The translations under genes were made by a program, and so were the position numbers. A stretch of DNA of 42,977 nt, taken from positions 1 to 42,977 of the forward strand of contig NZ_BCRA01000050.1 in assembly GCF_001552355.1 (NCBI RefSeq), in the 5' to 3' direction. Positions 8,623 through 17,286 of the stretch are shown piece by piece. Each line of letters opens with the position of its first letter. Position 1 is the stretch's first letter. The stretch comes from Microbacterium resistens NBRC 103078. GTDB taxonomy: Bacteria > Actinomycetota > Actinomycetes > Actinomycetales > Microbacteriaceae. The notes beneath the pieces are model-generated. The model ran no database searches and had not been told where the DNA came from. It was given only the letters and a program-made list of their open reading frames with translations.

Positions 8623-8628
8623 AGCCTA
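8623..8628 (-). promoter_or_regulatory. -10 of a leaderless promoter for the HNH gene
   Basis: Read on the minus strand this is TAGGCT, 6 nt before the ATG at 8616. No Shine-Dalgarno sequence is present. Confidence 0.55.
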
Positions 8629-8791
8629 GCTTCAGACGGCCCGACATTCGAAGAAACATTCTAAGAGAGACTCATCCGTGACCCGGAATGCAGGCATGTC
8701 GGATCCTCTGCCGTCCGGGGCGACATCCTCAAGAGCGACGAGGGGTGCGAGCCCCCTCCCGGCGGGCGCCGAACGTGCGCGCGGAGCCGTC

Positions 8792-8797
8792 TACCCT
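8792..8797 (+). promoter_or_regulatory. -10 of the ABC-F gene
   Basis: TACCCT lies 9 nt before ATG 8807. The AAGGA at 8801-8805 is only 1 nt from the ATG, too close for a normal ribosome site, so a leaderless or near-leaderless mRNA is likely. Confidence 0.5.
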
Positions 8798-8806
8798 GGT
8801 AAGGAC

Positions 8807-10630
8807 ATGGCACATCTTCTCGGGGCCGAAGGCCTCCACCTCGAATTCCCCACCCGCATCGTCTTCGACTCCGTCACCCTCGGGGTCGAGGAGGGGGATC
8901 GCATCGGGATCGTCGGACGCAACGGCGACGGGAAGTCGAGCCTCCTGGCGATGCTCGCCGGTCGCCTCGACCCCGACGCCGGCCGGGTGACGGTCCGCGG
9001 CGGAACGCGGATCGGCGTGCTCGACCAGGCCGACGTCCTCGACGACGCGCTGACCGTCGCCGCGGCCATCGTCGGCGATGTGCCGGAGCACGAGTGGGCG
9101 GGGGACCCGCGGGTCCGCGACGTCATCGACGGGCTGGTCGGCGACCTCGAATGGACGGCTCCCGTGGCGGCGCTCAGCGGTGGCCAGCGGCGCCGGGTGG
9201 CGCTCGCGCGGCTGCTGGCGGGCGACTGGGACATCATCGCGCTGGACGAGCCCACGAACCACCTGGACGTCGAGGCGATCACCTGGCTCGCGGCCCACCT
9301 GAAGAAGCGCTGGGCGGCGAACCAGGGCGCGCTCCTGGTCGTCACCCACGACCGGTGGTTCCTCGATGAGGTGTGCACGGAGACCTGGGAGGTGCACGAC
9401 CGGATCGTCGAGCCCTTCGAGGGCGGGTACGCGGCGTACATCCTGCAGCGGGTCGAGCGCGACCGCATGGCGGCGGCGACCGAGGCCAAGCGGCAGAACC
9501 TCGCCCGCAAGGAGCTCGCCTGGCTCCGTCGCGGCGCCCCGGCGCGGACGAGCAAGCCGAAGTTCCGCATCGACGCGGCCAACGCCCTCATCGCGGACGT
9601 GCCGGAGATCCGGGACCGCGTCGCGCTGCAGTCGCTCGCGGTGTCGCGACTGGGCAAGGACGTCGTGGACCTGGTCGACGCCGGCGTCACGTATCCCGCG
9701 ACCGACCTGAGCCCGGAGCGGACCGTGCTGCGTGACGTGGAGTGGCGGATCGCGCCGGGGGAGCGCACCGGGATCCTCGGCGTCAACGGCGCGGGGAAGT
9801 CCACGCTCCTGGGTCTCGTCGCCGGGACGATCGCGCCGACCTCGGGGCGCGTCAAGCATGGCAAGACCGTCCAGGTGCGCACGCTGACCCAGCGCCTGGA
9901 CGAGCTCACGGAGGTCTGGGACGACCCCGTGCGCGTGGTGATCGGGCGCCTGCGGACCACGTACACGTTCGGGACCGGATCCAAGGCCGCCGAGCTCACG
10001 CCGGGCCAGCTCCTCGAGCGGCTCGGGTTCTCCTCCGCGCAGCTGTCCACCCCGGTGAAGGACCTGTCGGGCGGGCAGCAGCGGCGACTCCAGCTGCTGC
10101 TCGTGCTCCTCGACCAGCCGAACGTGCTGATCCTCGACGAGCCGACGAACGACATGGACACGGACATGCTCGCGGCGATCGAGGACCTGTTGGACTCGTG
10201 GCCGGGCACGCTCATCGTCGTCTCGCACGACCGGTACTTCCTGGAGCGGGTGACGGATCAGCAGTACGCGATCCTCGACCAGCGTCTGCGTCATCTTCCC
10301 GGCGGAGTCGACGAGTACCTGCGTCTGCGGGAGCGCGAGCAGGCCACCGGAGCCTCGGTCGTCGAGCGCGGGAACCGAGACGAGACGCCGGCGCCGGCGA
10401 CGGCCCTCGACGGCGCGGCGCGCCGGGCGGCGGAGAAGGAGGTCTCCGCGCTCGAGCGGCGCATGCAGAAGCTCGCGGCCCGGATCGACGCCGCCAAGCA
10501 CGCCTTGGCCGAGCACGACCAGTCCGACTACGCCGGTCTCGGCGAGCGGATGAAGGAGATCTCCGCCCAGGAGGCGGAGGTGGCAGAGCTCGAGGAGCGC
10601 TGGTTCGCGCTGACCGAGCAGCTCGGCTGA
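8807..10630 (+). CDS. ABC-F family ATPase
   Basis: A soluble ABC-F protein of 607 residues with two ATPase domains and no membrane segments. ABC-F proteins act at the ribosome. Domain 1 has Walker A GRNGDGKSS at residues 37-45, signature LSGGQRRRVALARLL and Walker B IIALDEPTNHLD. Domain 2 has [25 protein letters not shown] and VLILDEPTNDMD. The linker (EATKRQN...KPKFRID) and a C-terminal coiled coil (last 90 residues, rich in Glu/Arg/Ala) complete the layout. The frame is open to 8678, but the family starts at MAHLLGAEG, which also fits the -10 at 8792. Its usual actinobacterial place is near ispE, suggesting a housekeeping translation role rather than a specific resistance gene. Confidence 0.9.
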   Translation: MAHLLGAEGLHLEFPTRIVFDSVTLGVEEGDRIGIVGRNGDGKSSLLAMLAGRLDPDAGRVTVRGGTRIGVLDQADVLDDALTVAAAIVGDVPEHEWAGDPRVRDVIDGLVGDLEWTAPVAALSGGQRRRVALARLLAGDWDIIALDEPTNHLDVEAITWLAAHLKKRWAANQGALLVVTHDRWFLDEVCTETWEVHDRIVEPFEGGYAAYILQRVERDRMAAATEAKRQNLARKELAWLRRGAPARTSKPKFRIDAANALIADVPEIRDRVALQSLAVSRLGKDVVDLVDAGVTYPATDLSPERTVLRDVEWRIAPGERTGILGVNGAGKSTLLGLVAGTIAPTSGRVKHGKTVQVRTLTQRLDELTEVWDDPVRVVIGRLRTTYTFGTGSKAAELTPGQLLERLGFSSAQLSTPVKDLSGGQQRRLQLLLVLLDQPNVLILDEPTNDMDTDMLAAIEDLLDSWPGTLIVVSHDRYFLERVTDQQYAILDQRLRHLPGGVDEYLRLREREQATGASVVERGNRDETPAPATALDGAARRAAEKEVSALERRMQKLAARIDAAKHALAEHDQSDYAGLGERMKEISAQEAEVAELEERWFALTEQLG

Positions 10631-10665
10631 GGGCGCGATTCCTGGACCCGGTTCCAATATCCCGG

Positions 10666-10696
10666 TTGCACCGCGAGGTGCGCCGCTCGCTACAGT
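10666..10696 (+). promoter_or_regulatory. Promoter of the TetR gene
   Basis: TTGCAC at 10666-10671, a 19-bp spacer, then TACAGT at 10691-10696. The ATG at 10704 is 7 nt downstream with no ribosome site, so the transcript is likely leaderless. Confidence 0.55.
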
Positions 10697-10703
10697 GGAG
10701 CGG

Positions 10704-11348
10704 ATGAGCACCGGGAGCCCTGCCGACGTGACCCGAGCCCGCCTCCTCTCCGCCGCTGCGGAGGAGTTCCTGGAGCGCGGCTATGCGGCCGCGTCGCTCT
10801 CTCGGATCGCCGAGCGGATCGGCCTCACCAAGGGGGCGTTCAGCCACCATTTCCCGACGAAGGACACGCTCATCGACGCCATGATGAGTCACGTCGTGAC
10901 GCACGCGCCGGAGATCGTCCGCGCCGCGGAGGAGGCGTTTCCCGAGAGCCCGGTCCGCGCGTGCGTGGCGGTCATGGGCGGGACGGCGGCGGCCGCCCAC
11001 CGCGATCCGGTCGTCGCGGCGGCCATGCTGCTCTTCCAGGATCTGTCCGTGGACAGCCGCCGGGTCGCGCCGATGCGTCGCACGATGGCGGAGATGCTGG
11101 AGGGCAGGCTGCGCGGCGCGGTCGAGCGGGAGGGATACACGCTCACGATGCCGATCGACGACGCCGTCCAGTACCTCGTCATCGTCCTGGAGGGGTTCCT
11201 CCCGGCGAGTCGGTTCCCGGACACGTTCCGCCCCCGTCATGAGCCCCTGTTCGTCCGAGCGGCGCTCGCGGGGATCGGGATCGGCGACGCGGAGGCGGTC
11301 GTCCGCGACGCTCTGACGCACCTGACCGTGGCGGAGAGCGCCGACTGA
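10704..11348 (+). CDS. TetR-family transcriptional regulator
   Basis: A 214-residue TetR/AcrR regulator. The N-terminal helix-turn-helix is canonical: RARLLSAAAEEFLERGYAA, then LSRIAERIGLTKGAFSHHF, then PTKDTLIDAM. The helical ligand-binding C-terminal domain is divergent, as usual, so the ligand cannot be named. An in-frame GTG at 10695 overlaps the -10 and is unlikely to be the start. The gene is followed by a promoter that carries a perfect 10-bp palindrome (11420-11441), a good candidate operator. The downstream gene is a Na+/H+ antiporter, so this protein may control ion or pH homeostasis; that link is inferred from position alone. Confidence 0.9.
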   Translation: MSTGSPADVTRARLLSAAAEEFLERGYAAASLSRIAERIGLTKGAFSHHFPTKDTLIDAMMSHVVTHAPEIVRAAEEAFPESPVRACVAVMGGTAAAAHRDPVVAAAMLLFQDLSVDSRRVAPMRRTMAEMLEGRLRGAVEREGYTLTMPIDDAVQYLVIVLEGFLPASRFPDTFRPRHEPLFVRAALAGIGIGDAEAVVRDALTHLTVAESAD

Positions 11349-11382
11349 GATCCGACGCGGACGCGCCGGCGGTCCTGCGCGG

Positions 11383-11411
11383 TTGCGTCGTCGCTCGGCG
11401 GCGTCTACGCT
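11383..11411 (+). promoter_or_regulatory. Promoter upstream of the antiporter gene
   Basis: TTGCGT at 11383-11388, a 17-bp spacer and TACGCT at 11406-11411 give a start near 11418, directly before the palindrome. Confidence 0.55.
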
Positions 11412-11419
11412 CGACGGAC

Positions 11420-11441
11420 GAGATAGACGACCGTCTATCTC
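11420..11441. promoter_or_regulatory. Perfect palindrome, likely TetR operator
   Basis: GAGATAGACG-AC-CGTCTATCTC has perfect 10-bp arms. It begins at the inferred transcript start, where a bound repressor would block initiation. Length, symmetry and position fit TetR-family operators, and a TetR gene ends 71 bp upstream. Confidence 0.7.
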
Positions 11442-11498
11442 CACTGGGGGCGAAGTCCGGGGGAGCCGGTCAGGGGGATGACCGCTCGCGCCGGACCT

Positions 11499-11531
11499 GG
11501 GCCCGCGCACGGTCGGACGATGCGCGGGCCC
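11499..11531 (+). other. Leader hairpin before the antiporter gene
   Basis: GGGCCCGCGCA (11499-11509) pairs perfectly with TGCGCGGGCCC (11521-11531) around an 11-nt loop. It lies inside the presumed 5' leader. It could be an attenuator or the terminator of a short transcript. No T run follows. Confidence 0.5.
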
Positions 11532-11677
11532 CGCCCGCCCCTGTCGTGACCGCGTCGCAGGGAATACCGTGACCCTGTCGGACGCTGAGACCCCCGCGGG
11601 CCTCGCCGCGCCCGCCCCTCGACGCCGCGATCGTCCGGACCCCGGACGCCCGATGGCCCGCGCCTCCGGAGGTGGAC

Positions 11678-13390
11678 ATGGAAGGTCTCGAGATCACGGT
11701 CCTGCTCGGACTCACGATCCTCGTCGGCACTCTGCTCGCCCCGCGGCTGCGCCTCGCGCTGCCGCTGGTCCTCGTGGTGCTCGGGCTCCTCCTCGGTTTC
11801 GTCCCGGCGCTGCGGCAGGTGCAGCTCCCGCCGGAGACGGTCCTGCTCCTGTTCCTCCCCGTCATGCTGTTCTGGGAGAGCCTCACCACGTCGCTGCGCT
11901 CCATCCGCCGCGATGTGCGCCACATCCTGCCGATGAGCACGCTGCTGGTCGTGGCGTCCGCGTTCGCCGTGGCGGGAGTGGCCGTGCTCCTCGGTCTGCC
12001 GTGGGAGATCGGCCTCACCCTCGGCGCCGCGGTCGCGCCGCCCGACGCCACCGCGGTCGCCGCGCTCGGACGGCTTCTGCCGCACCGCATGTTCATGAAG
12101 CTCAAGGCGGAGAGCCTCACCAACGACGGCACCGCGCTCGTGCTGTACGCGATCGCCGTGACGGTCGCGACCGGTGGGCGCATCACGCCGTGGTCGGTCA
12201 CCGGGACCGTGATCGTGTCCTATCTCGGCGGGATCGCCGCCGGCGCGGCGGTGGCCGGGGCGGCCGCGATGGCGCTGCGCCGGATCCGGTCCACCCTCGC
12301 GATCAACCTCACGCTCCTGCTCGTCCCGTTCGCCGCCTTCCTCGTGGCCGAGCTCGTGCACGCCTCCGGGGTCCTCGCCGTGGTGGTCGCCGGTCTCGTC
12401 GTCGCGTACGTCCTGCCGCAGATCACGACGGCGGCCTCGCGCCGCCAGGCCGACGCCGCCTGGCCCTTCGGGGTGTTCCTGCTCAACGGAGCGCTGTTCG
12501 TCCTCATCGGGCTGGAGGTCCAGTACGTCGTCCACGAGGTTCCGTTCGCACGCATCGGCCGGCTCGTGCTCGTCACCCTCGCCGTCTGGGCGACCCTGTT
12601 CCTCGTCCGCTACCTCTTCCAGTGGCTGAGCGTCCCGTTCCTGCGCTCCGGCGGTCCTCGGCCGGCGTCCGGCGTCCGCGGTCGTGCGCGGCTGGTCTCG
12701 ACGGTGGCGGGCATGCGAGGGGCGGTGTCCTTGGCCATCGCGCTGTCCGTGCCCCTGACCACGTCCGACGGCGGCGCCCTCACCGGACGGGAGGACGTCA
12801 TCGTGGTCACGGCCGGGGTGATCCTGCTGAGCCTTCTCGTGCAGGGCCCCCTCCTGCCGGCGGTGGTGCGCTGGGCACGTCTGCCTGTCGATCACACCGA
12901 GGACGAGGAGTACGAGCTCGCTGAGAGGACGATCTCCGGTGCCGCGCTCACGGCTCTCGACGACCTGGCGCGCGAGCACGGCGTGAGCGACGAGGTGCGC
13001 GACCGGATCCGATTCGAGGGGTACCAGATGCTCGAGCTCGCCAACGCCAGGACCATGGCGCGGGAGCAGGCGCTCATCGATGCCGAGGCGGAGGCGCTGG
13101 ACGTGCTCCTCGACGAGCCGGATCCGCTGGCCGCGTCGACCGGCGCCGCTGTCGAGGCGACGCCGTTGCAGATGATCGCCTCGTCCACGGACGTCGACCT
13201 GCGGCAGCGCTCGCCGATCCTGCGCCACGAGGAGCACACCCGGCTGAAGCTGGCGATGCTGGACCGCAAGCGCGAGGTGCTGCGGGGACTGCGCCGGGCG
13301 GGCACCGTGGACGATCTGGTCGTGCGCCGGGTCTCGGCGCGGCTGGATCTGGAGGAGGTCAGGCTGCGAGGCGTCGAGGAGCTGGCCTGA
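11678..13390 (+). CDS. CPA1-family Na+/H+ antiporter
   Basis: A cation/proton antiporter of 570 residues. The ATG at 11678 follows GGAGG at 11668-11672 with 5-nt spacing; the GTG at 11672 lies within that site. About 12 membrane segments occupy residues 1-400. They include the CPA1 signatures APPDATAVAALGRLLP and ESLTNDGTALVLYAI, whose Asn-Asp pair marks electroneutral exchangers. The last 170 residues are cytoplasmic, helical and charged, as in bacterial NhaP/YjcE-type proteins of the TIGR00831 group. It should exchange Na+ or K+ for H+ at the plasma membrane. The long leader with a promoter, palindrome and hairpin suggests regulated expression, possibly by the neighbouring TetR protein. Confidence 0.9.
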   Translation: MEGLEITVLLGLTILVGTLLAPRLRLALPLVLVVLGLLLGFVPALRQVQLPPETVLLLFLPVMLFWESLTTSLRSIRRDVRHILPMSTLLVVASAFAVAGVAVLLGLPWEIGLTLGAAVAPPDATAVAALGRLLPHRMFMKLKAESLTNDGTALVLYAIAVTVATGGRITPWSVTGTVIVSYLGGIAAGAAVAGAAAMALRRIRSTLAINLTLLLVPFAAFLVAELVHASGVLAVVVAGLVVAYVLPQITTAASRRQADAAWPFGVFLLNGALFVLIGLEVQYVVHEVPFARIGRLVLVTLAVWATLFLVRYLFQWLSVPFLRSGGPRPASGVRGRARLVSTVAGMRGAVSLAIALSVPLTTSDGGALTGREDVIVVTAGVILLSLLVQGPLLPAVVRWARLPVDHTEDEEYELAERTISGAALTALDDLAREHGVSDEVRDRIRFEGYQMLELANARTMAREQALIDAEAEALDVLLDEPDPLAASTGAAVEATPLQMIASSTDVDLRQRSPILRHEEHTRLKLAMLDRKREVLRGLRRAGTVDDLVVRRVSARLDLEEVRLRGVEELA

Positions 13391-13423
13391 GGGCGTGCGG
13401 ACCGGGCCGCATCGGCAGGTCGG

Positions 13424-14350
13424 TCAGGGGCGGATGAACACCCCGGTGCCCTGGGGGAGCTCCGCCAGCTTGGCGATCGCGGCCTCGTCCACCCGCAGGC
13501 AGCCGTTGGAGTTCGCCCCGGTGCGATCGTCGTGATAGTGGAACGCCGTGACGGCGGCCTCGGCACCGCCGAAGCCGTCCAGCGTCGGCGACTGCACCGA
13601 CAGGTAGACCAGGGGGTGACCCCGGGTGTACTCGAACTCGGGCACGGCACGGGTCATCATGATGAAGGACCGGCCCAATGGCGTGGGCGACTCCGCCATG
13701 CCGGAGCCGAAGTCCGTCGCGATCGTCTCGCGCGCGCCGCCGCGGACGATCTCGATGGTGCGAGCGGAGAGGCTGACCTCGACGACGGCCTCGGCGGGGG
13801 CGAGCTCGACGTCGGCCGCACGGAGCCACCCCGTGATCTGGCCGGCGTTGCCGCCGGAGGGCAGGGCCTGGCGACCGGTGAGGAGCACCCGGACCCAGTT
13901 CTGCTGACGCTCCACCACGGCGACCGTGGTGCCGTCGAACGTGTAGTCGCGGGGGAGGGCGGCCACGGGCGGCCCGAGGGGGTCCGCCCAGACCGGTGCC
14001 GCCTCCCCGGTCACCCGGGCGGTCAGCCCGAGGAACGGCGCGTCGGGCGTCGGGTCGACGGGCAGGGCCGGGATGACGGCGAACACGTCCGCCTGGGGGA
14101 GGGTCGCCGTGTCGTACGCGATGTTGTTCGCGGGGAATCCGGCGGGAGTGGCGGAGGTCGGCGTGGGGGTCGCGGACGCGGACGCGGTGGGCTTCGGCGT
14201 CGGGTGTGTCACGGGCTCGGCGGGGCGGGGCCACAGCAGCACCGCGAGCAGGGCGACCAGCAGCGCCGCGATCAGGGCGACGAGCACCCACCCCCGGCGT
14301 CCGAAGCGGCGGCGAGGCGGGGTGTCGACGGTCTGGTCAGCGGCATCCAC
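13424..14350 (-). CDS. Membrane-anchored L,D-transpeptidase (YkuD)
   Basis: A 308-residue enzyme that should form 3-3 cross-links in peptidoglycan or attach proteins to it. The start is GTG 14350 with GGAGG 8 nt upstream; the longer frame to 14479 has Arg/Gly/Pro-rich filler. A cytoplasmic stub of 19 residues, one membrane segment (about 20-40) and a Pro/Thr/Ala/Ser linker (about 44-70) place the catalytic part outside the cell. The YkuD active site is SNGCLR at residues 281-286, with Cys284 as nucleophile and His271 upstream. The middle region (about 90-190) may be an SH3-like wall-binding domain. It is divergent from metQ and convergent with the antiporter gene. Confidence 0.88.
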   Translation of the reverse strand: MDAADQTVDTPPRRRFGRRGWVLVALIAALLVALLAVLLWPRPAEPVTHPTPKPTASASATPTPTSATPAGFPANNIAYDTATLPQADVFAVIPALPVDPTPDAPFLGLTARVTGEAAPVWADPLGPPVAALPRDYTFDGTTVAVVERQQNWVRVLLTGRQALPSGGNAGQITGWLRAADVELAPAEAVVEVSLSARTIEIVRGGARETIATDFGSGMAESPTPLGRSFIMMTRAVPEFEYTRGHPLVYLSVQSPTLDGFGGAEAAVTAFHYHDDRTGANSNGCLRVDEAAIAKLAELPQGTGVFIRP

Positions 14351-14480
14351 GGGTCCATCCTCCGACGGGCGGCCTCCGTGCGGCAACCGCGCTGTTCCCC
14401 TGCACGGCGCGCCGGGCGCCCGCCGCGCTCGCTGTGACGCCGTGTGACGGCCGGATTCGGACGGGACCGGATCCCGCATC

Positions 14481-14486
14481 TACCGT
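14481..14486 (+). promoter_or_regulatory. Possible -10 of the met importer operon
   Basis: TACCGT would start a transcript near 14493, leaving a 25-nt leader with AGAGAGGAA before ATG 14519. The -35 is weak (TTCGGA at 14456-14461, 19-bp spacer). I see no room for a methionine or SAM riboswitch after this start point. Confidence 0.4.
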
Positions 14487-14518
14487 GTCTGAGTCCCCCG
14501 AGAGAGGAACCCACAGCC

Positions 14519-15427
14519 ATGTCCCGTCGTCTCACCTCCGTGCTCGCCGCCGCCACCGCGGCCGCGGCGCTCGTCGTCTCCCTCGCCGGCTGCGCGTCCG
14601 GCTCCGCCGGTGCCGAGAACGGCTCCGCCCCCGACGAGGTCGTCACCATCGGCGTCGTCGGCAAGAGCGACGCCCAGTGGCCCGCCTTCGTCGCCGCCGC
14701 GAAGAAGGAGGGGATCACCGTCGAGCTGAAGGACTTCACGTCCTACGAGGAGCCCAACCCCGCCGTCACCGAGGGCGACCTCGACCTCAACCAGTTCCAG
14801 CACATCGTCTACCTCGCGCAGTACAACGTCGCCTCGGGAGAGGACCTGCAGCCGATCGGCTCGACGGCGATCTACCCGCTGGGCCTGTACTCGCAGAAGT
14901 ACGACGACGTGAAGGACATCCCGGAGGGCGGAAAGGTCGCCGTCCCCGACGACGCCTCCAACCAGGCGCGCGCCCTCCTCGTCCTGCAGTCGGCCGGGCT
15001 CATCGAGCTCAAGAGCGGCGGGACGATCTTCTCGGATCTCGCCGACGTCGACGAGGGGAAGTCCAAGGTCGCCGTCACGGCCCTCGAGGCCGCGCTGATC
15101 CCGACCTCCCTTCCGGACGTGGACGCCGCGATCATTAACAACGACTTCGTCGAGCAGGCCGGTCTCTCCTTCGAGGACGCGATCGCCCAGGACGACCCGC
15201 AGGACCCCAACGCCCTGCCGTACGTCAACATCTTCGCGGCGCGCGCGGAGGACAAGGACAACGAGACCTATAAGAAGCTCGTCGAGATCTTCCAGACCGA
15301 CCCGGCGGTGCAGAAGGGGCTGCTCGAGTCCTCGGGCAACACCGGCGTGCCGCTGCAGACGCCCGCGGAGGACCTGCAGGCGTCGCTGACGACGGTCGAG
15401 AAGGACGTGAAGGCCCACAAGGGCTGA
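14519..15427 (+). CDS. metQ: Methionine-binding lipoprotein
   Basis: A NlpA/MetQ-family extracytoplasmic binding lipoprotein of 302 residues. The signal peptide ends in the lipobox LAGC (Cys about residue 24). The mature protein has the family's two-lobe layout: TIGVVGKSDAQWPAF, then the hallmark DLDLNQFQHIVYL, later PDDASNQARALLVLQSAGLI and AAIINNDFVEQAG. It should capture D- or L-methionine or a related compound for MetNI. AGAGAGGAA precedes the ATG by about 10 nt. The metN and metI genes follow. A hairpin in the metQ-metN gap probably lowers downstream transcription relative to the binding protein. Confidence 0.92.
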   Translation: MSRRLTSVLAAATAAAALVVSLAGCASGSAGAENGSAPDEVVTIGVVGKSDAQWPAFVAAAKKEGITVELKDFTSYEEPNPAVTEGDLDLNQFQHIVYLAQYNVASGEDLQPIGSTAIYPLGLYSQKYDDVKDIPEGGKVAVPDDASNQARALLVLQSAGLIELKSGGTIFSDLADVDEGKSKVAVTALEAALIPTSLPDVDAAIINNDFVEQAGLSFEDAIAQDDPQDPNALPYVNIFAARAEDKDNETYKKLVEIFQTDPAVQKGLLESSGNTGVPLQTPAEDLQASLTTVEKDVKAHKG

Positions 15428-15452
15428 CCGCGCCTCTCCCCGCGCAATGAGA

Positions 15453-15485
15453 GAATCGGGCGGCGCCACGAGCGTCGCCCGATTC
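15453..15485 (+). terminator. Hairpin between metQ and metN (attenuator-type)
   Basis: GAATCGGGCGGCG (15453-15465) pairs with CGTCGCCCGATTC (15473-15485), 13 pairs with one G-T wobble, around a 7-nt loop. Its place inside an operon suggests partial termination or mRNA stabilisation of metQ. Confidence 0.65.
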
Positions 15486-15514
15486 GTCCTGTCGAAGCAC
15501 ACCGGAGCACCACC

Positions 15515-16552
15515 ATGCCGATCGTGAGTCTGCGAAACGTCACGAAGTCCTACCCGTCGCCGCAGCGCGACGCCCCCGCCGTGACCGCGGTGGACGACGT
15601 GTCCCTCGACATCGAGAAGGGCGATGTCTTCGGCATCATCGGCTATTCCGGGGCGGGCAAGTCCACCCTCGTGCGCCTGATCAACGCCCTGGAGCCGGCC
15701 TCCTCCGGCTCGATCGTCGTCGACGGGACGGACATCACGACGCTGCCGGAGAAGGCCCTTCGGACGCTGCGCGGCGGCATCGGGATGATCTTCCAGCAGT
15801 TCAACCTGTTCTCGTCGAAGACCGTGCGGGCGAACGTCGCCTACCCCCTGAAGCTCGCCGGCTGGTCGAAGGCGGACATCGACGCCCGGGTGAGCGAACT
15901 GCTGGCCTTCGTCGGCCTGAGCGACAAGGCCCGCGCCTACCCGGAGCAGCTCTCCGGCGGCCAGAAGCAGCGCGTCGGCATCGCGCGCGCGCTGGCCACC
16001 CGTCCCGCCATCCTGCTGGCCGACGAGGCCACCAGCGCCCTGGATCCCCAGACGACGCACGAGGTGCTCGCGCTGCTTCGCCGGGTGAACGAGGAGCAGG
16101 GCGTGACGATCGTGATCATCACCCATGAGATGGACGTGATCCAGACGCTCGCGACCAAGGTCGCCGTGATGGAGAACGGACGTGTCGTGGAGAAGGGCGA
16201 CGTCTTCCAGGTCTTCTCCGACCCGCAGAACCCCGCCTCGCAGCGCTTCGTCGGCACGGTGATCAAGGGCGTGCCCTCGCCGGCCGAGATCGCGACCCTG
16301 CGGGAGCGGCACGCGGGCCGGCTCGTGACCTTCTCGTTCCGCGACGGCTCCGCCTCCCAGGCACAGGTCTTCGTCGACCTCGCCCAGGCCGGGCTGGAGT
16401 TCGAGCTCGTTTACGGCGGCATCAACGACATCCGCGGCCGCGCGTTCGGGCACCTCACCCTCGCCATCCGCGGCGACGAGGCCGTGCTGCGCCGCACTCT
16501 GGCGGCGATCGCCGAGAGGGTCGACGTGACCGAGACCGGGGAGGTGCGCTGA
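15515..16552 (+). CDS. metN: Methionine ABC importer ATPase
   Basis: ATPase subunit of the MetNIQ importer, 345 residues. Walker A is GYSGAGKST (about residues 44-52), the Q-loop lies in MIFQQFNLFSSKTV, the signature is LSGGQKQRVGIARAL and Walker B is ILLADEATSALDPQT. Residues 265-345 form the C-terminal NIL domain, which in MetN proteins binds methionine and inhibits transport (trans-inhibition). The segment VFVDLAQAGLEFELVYGGIN fits that fold. The stop overlaps the metI start by one base (TGATG), so the two are translationally coupled. Confidence 0.93.
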   Translation: MPIVSLRNVTKSYPSPQRDAPAVTAVDDVSLDIEKGDVFGIIGYSGAGKSTLVRLINALEPASSGSIVVDGTDITTLPEKALRTLRGGIGMIFQQFNLFSSKTVRANVAYPLKLAGWSKADIDARVSELLAFVGLSDKARAYPEQLSGGQKQRVGIARALATRPAILLADEATSALDPQTTHEVLALLRRVNEEQGVTIVIITHEMDVIQTLATKVAVMENGRVVEKGDVFQVFSDPQNPASQRFVGTVIKGVPSPAEIATLRERHAGRLVTFSFRDGSASQAQVFVDLAQAGLEFELVYGGINDIRGRAFGHLTLAIRGDEAVLRRTLAAIAERVDVTETGEVR

Positions 16553-17211
16553 TGGACCGGCTCATCGAGCTTGCCCCCGAGTTCTGGACCGCGGCGGCCG
16601 AGACGCTGTACATGGTCGCGATCGCCCTCGTGGCGGGCGGGCTGCTCGGCGGCGTGATCGGCACGGGGCTCTACACGACACGTCCGGGCGGACTGCTGCG
16701 CAACCGCGTCGTCTACGGCATCCTCAACCTCCTGGTGAACTTCTTCCGCCCGATCCCGTTCGTGATCTTCATCGCGGCGATCCAGCCGCTCACCCGGGCG
16801 GTGATCGGCAGCGGGATCGGCATCAACGCGGCCGCGTTCGCCCTCTCGCTGGCCGCGTCCTTCGCCATCGGGCGCATCGTGGAGCAGCATCTCCTCGCGG
16901 TGTCGCCGGGGGTGATCGAGGCGGCCCGCGCCATGGGGGCGGGCCCCTGGCGGATCCTCGCGACCGTCGCCATCCCGGAGGCCCTGGGCGGGCTGATCCT
17001 CGGGTACACCTTCATCGTCGTCGGCATCATCGACATGACGGCGATGGCGGGCGCGCTCGGTGCGGGCGGGCTCGGGCACTTCGCGCAGTCGTACGGTTTC
17101 CGCCAGTTCGAGCCCGTGGTGATGTGGGCCGCGATCGTGCTCATCGTCGTCTTCGTCCACCTGGTGCAGACGCTCGGAACCTGGCTCGCCCGCGTCGTGA
17201 TGCGGCGCTGA
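16552..17211 (+). CDS. metI: Methionine ABC importer permease
   Basis: Membrane permease of MetNIQ, 219 residues with about five membrane segments. The MetI-type start (LAPEFWTAAAETLYMV), the PFVIFIAAIQPLTR loop and the EAA-type coupling helix VSPGVIEAARAMGAG are all visible. The closing segment GAGGLGHFAQSYGFRQFEP is typical of the family. It begins inside the metN stop codon. No terminator is evident afterwards. Confidence 0.93.
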   Translation: MDRLIELAPEFWTAAAETLYMVAIALVAGGLLGGVIGTGLYTTRPGGLLRNRVVYGILNLLVNFFRPIPFVIFIAAIQPLTRAVIGSGIGINAAAFALSLAASFAIGRIVEQHLLAVSPGVIEAARAMGAGPWRILATVAIPEALGGLILGYTFIVVGIIDMTAMAGALGAGGLGHFAQSYGFRQFEPVVMWAAIVLIVVFVHLVQTLGTWLARVVMRR

Positions 17212-17286
17212 CGCGGGGCGAAGATCATCCTCCCGTAGGGGGTCGGACGGTACCGCAGGAGGACGAGGGGCGGGGGAGCGTCTTCG

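Larger units (their letters stand above)
11349..11677 (+). other. Intergenic region between tetR and the antiporter gene
   Basis: This 329-bp stretch holds the promoter at 11383-11411, the palindrome at 11420-11441 and the hairpin at 11499-11531. A 23-codon frame (11478-11549, ATG after AGGGGG) covers the hairpin and could be a leader peptide, but its composition (Arg/Gly/Pro) is unconvincing. I see no other gene. Confidence 0.6.

Noticed and set aside
8678..8806. Upstream extension of the ABC-F frame
   Set aside because: The added 43 residues have random composition, and the -10 at 8792 lies within it.
11478..11549. A 23-codon frame with AGGGGG before its ATG, considered as an uORF or leader peptide
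   Set aside because: Composition is Arg/Pro/Gly-rich and it coincides with a hairpin. No codon pattern suggests attenuation, so it is not listed as a gene.
14433..14450. Direct repeat TGTGACG-N3-TGTGACG upstream of metQ
   Set aside because: It is a direct rather than inverted repeat, with no match to the LacI operators and no clear regulator.
14353..14479. N-terminal extension of the L,D-transpeptidase
   Set aside because: The sequence is Arg/Gly/Pro filler, and GTG 14350 has a good GGAGG.
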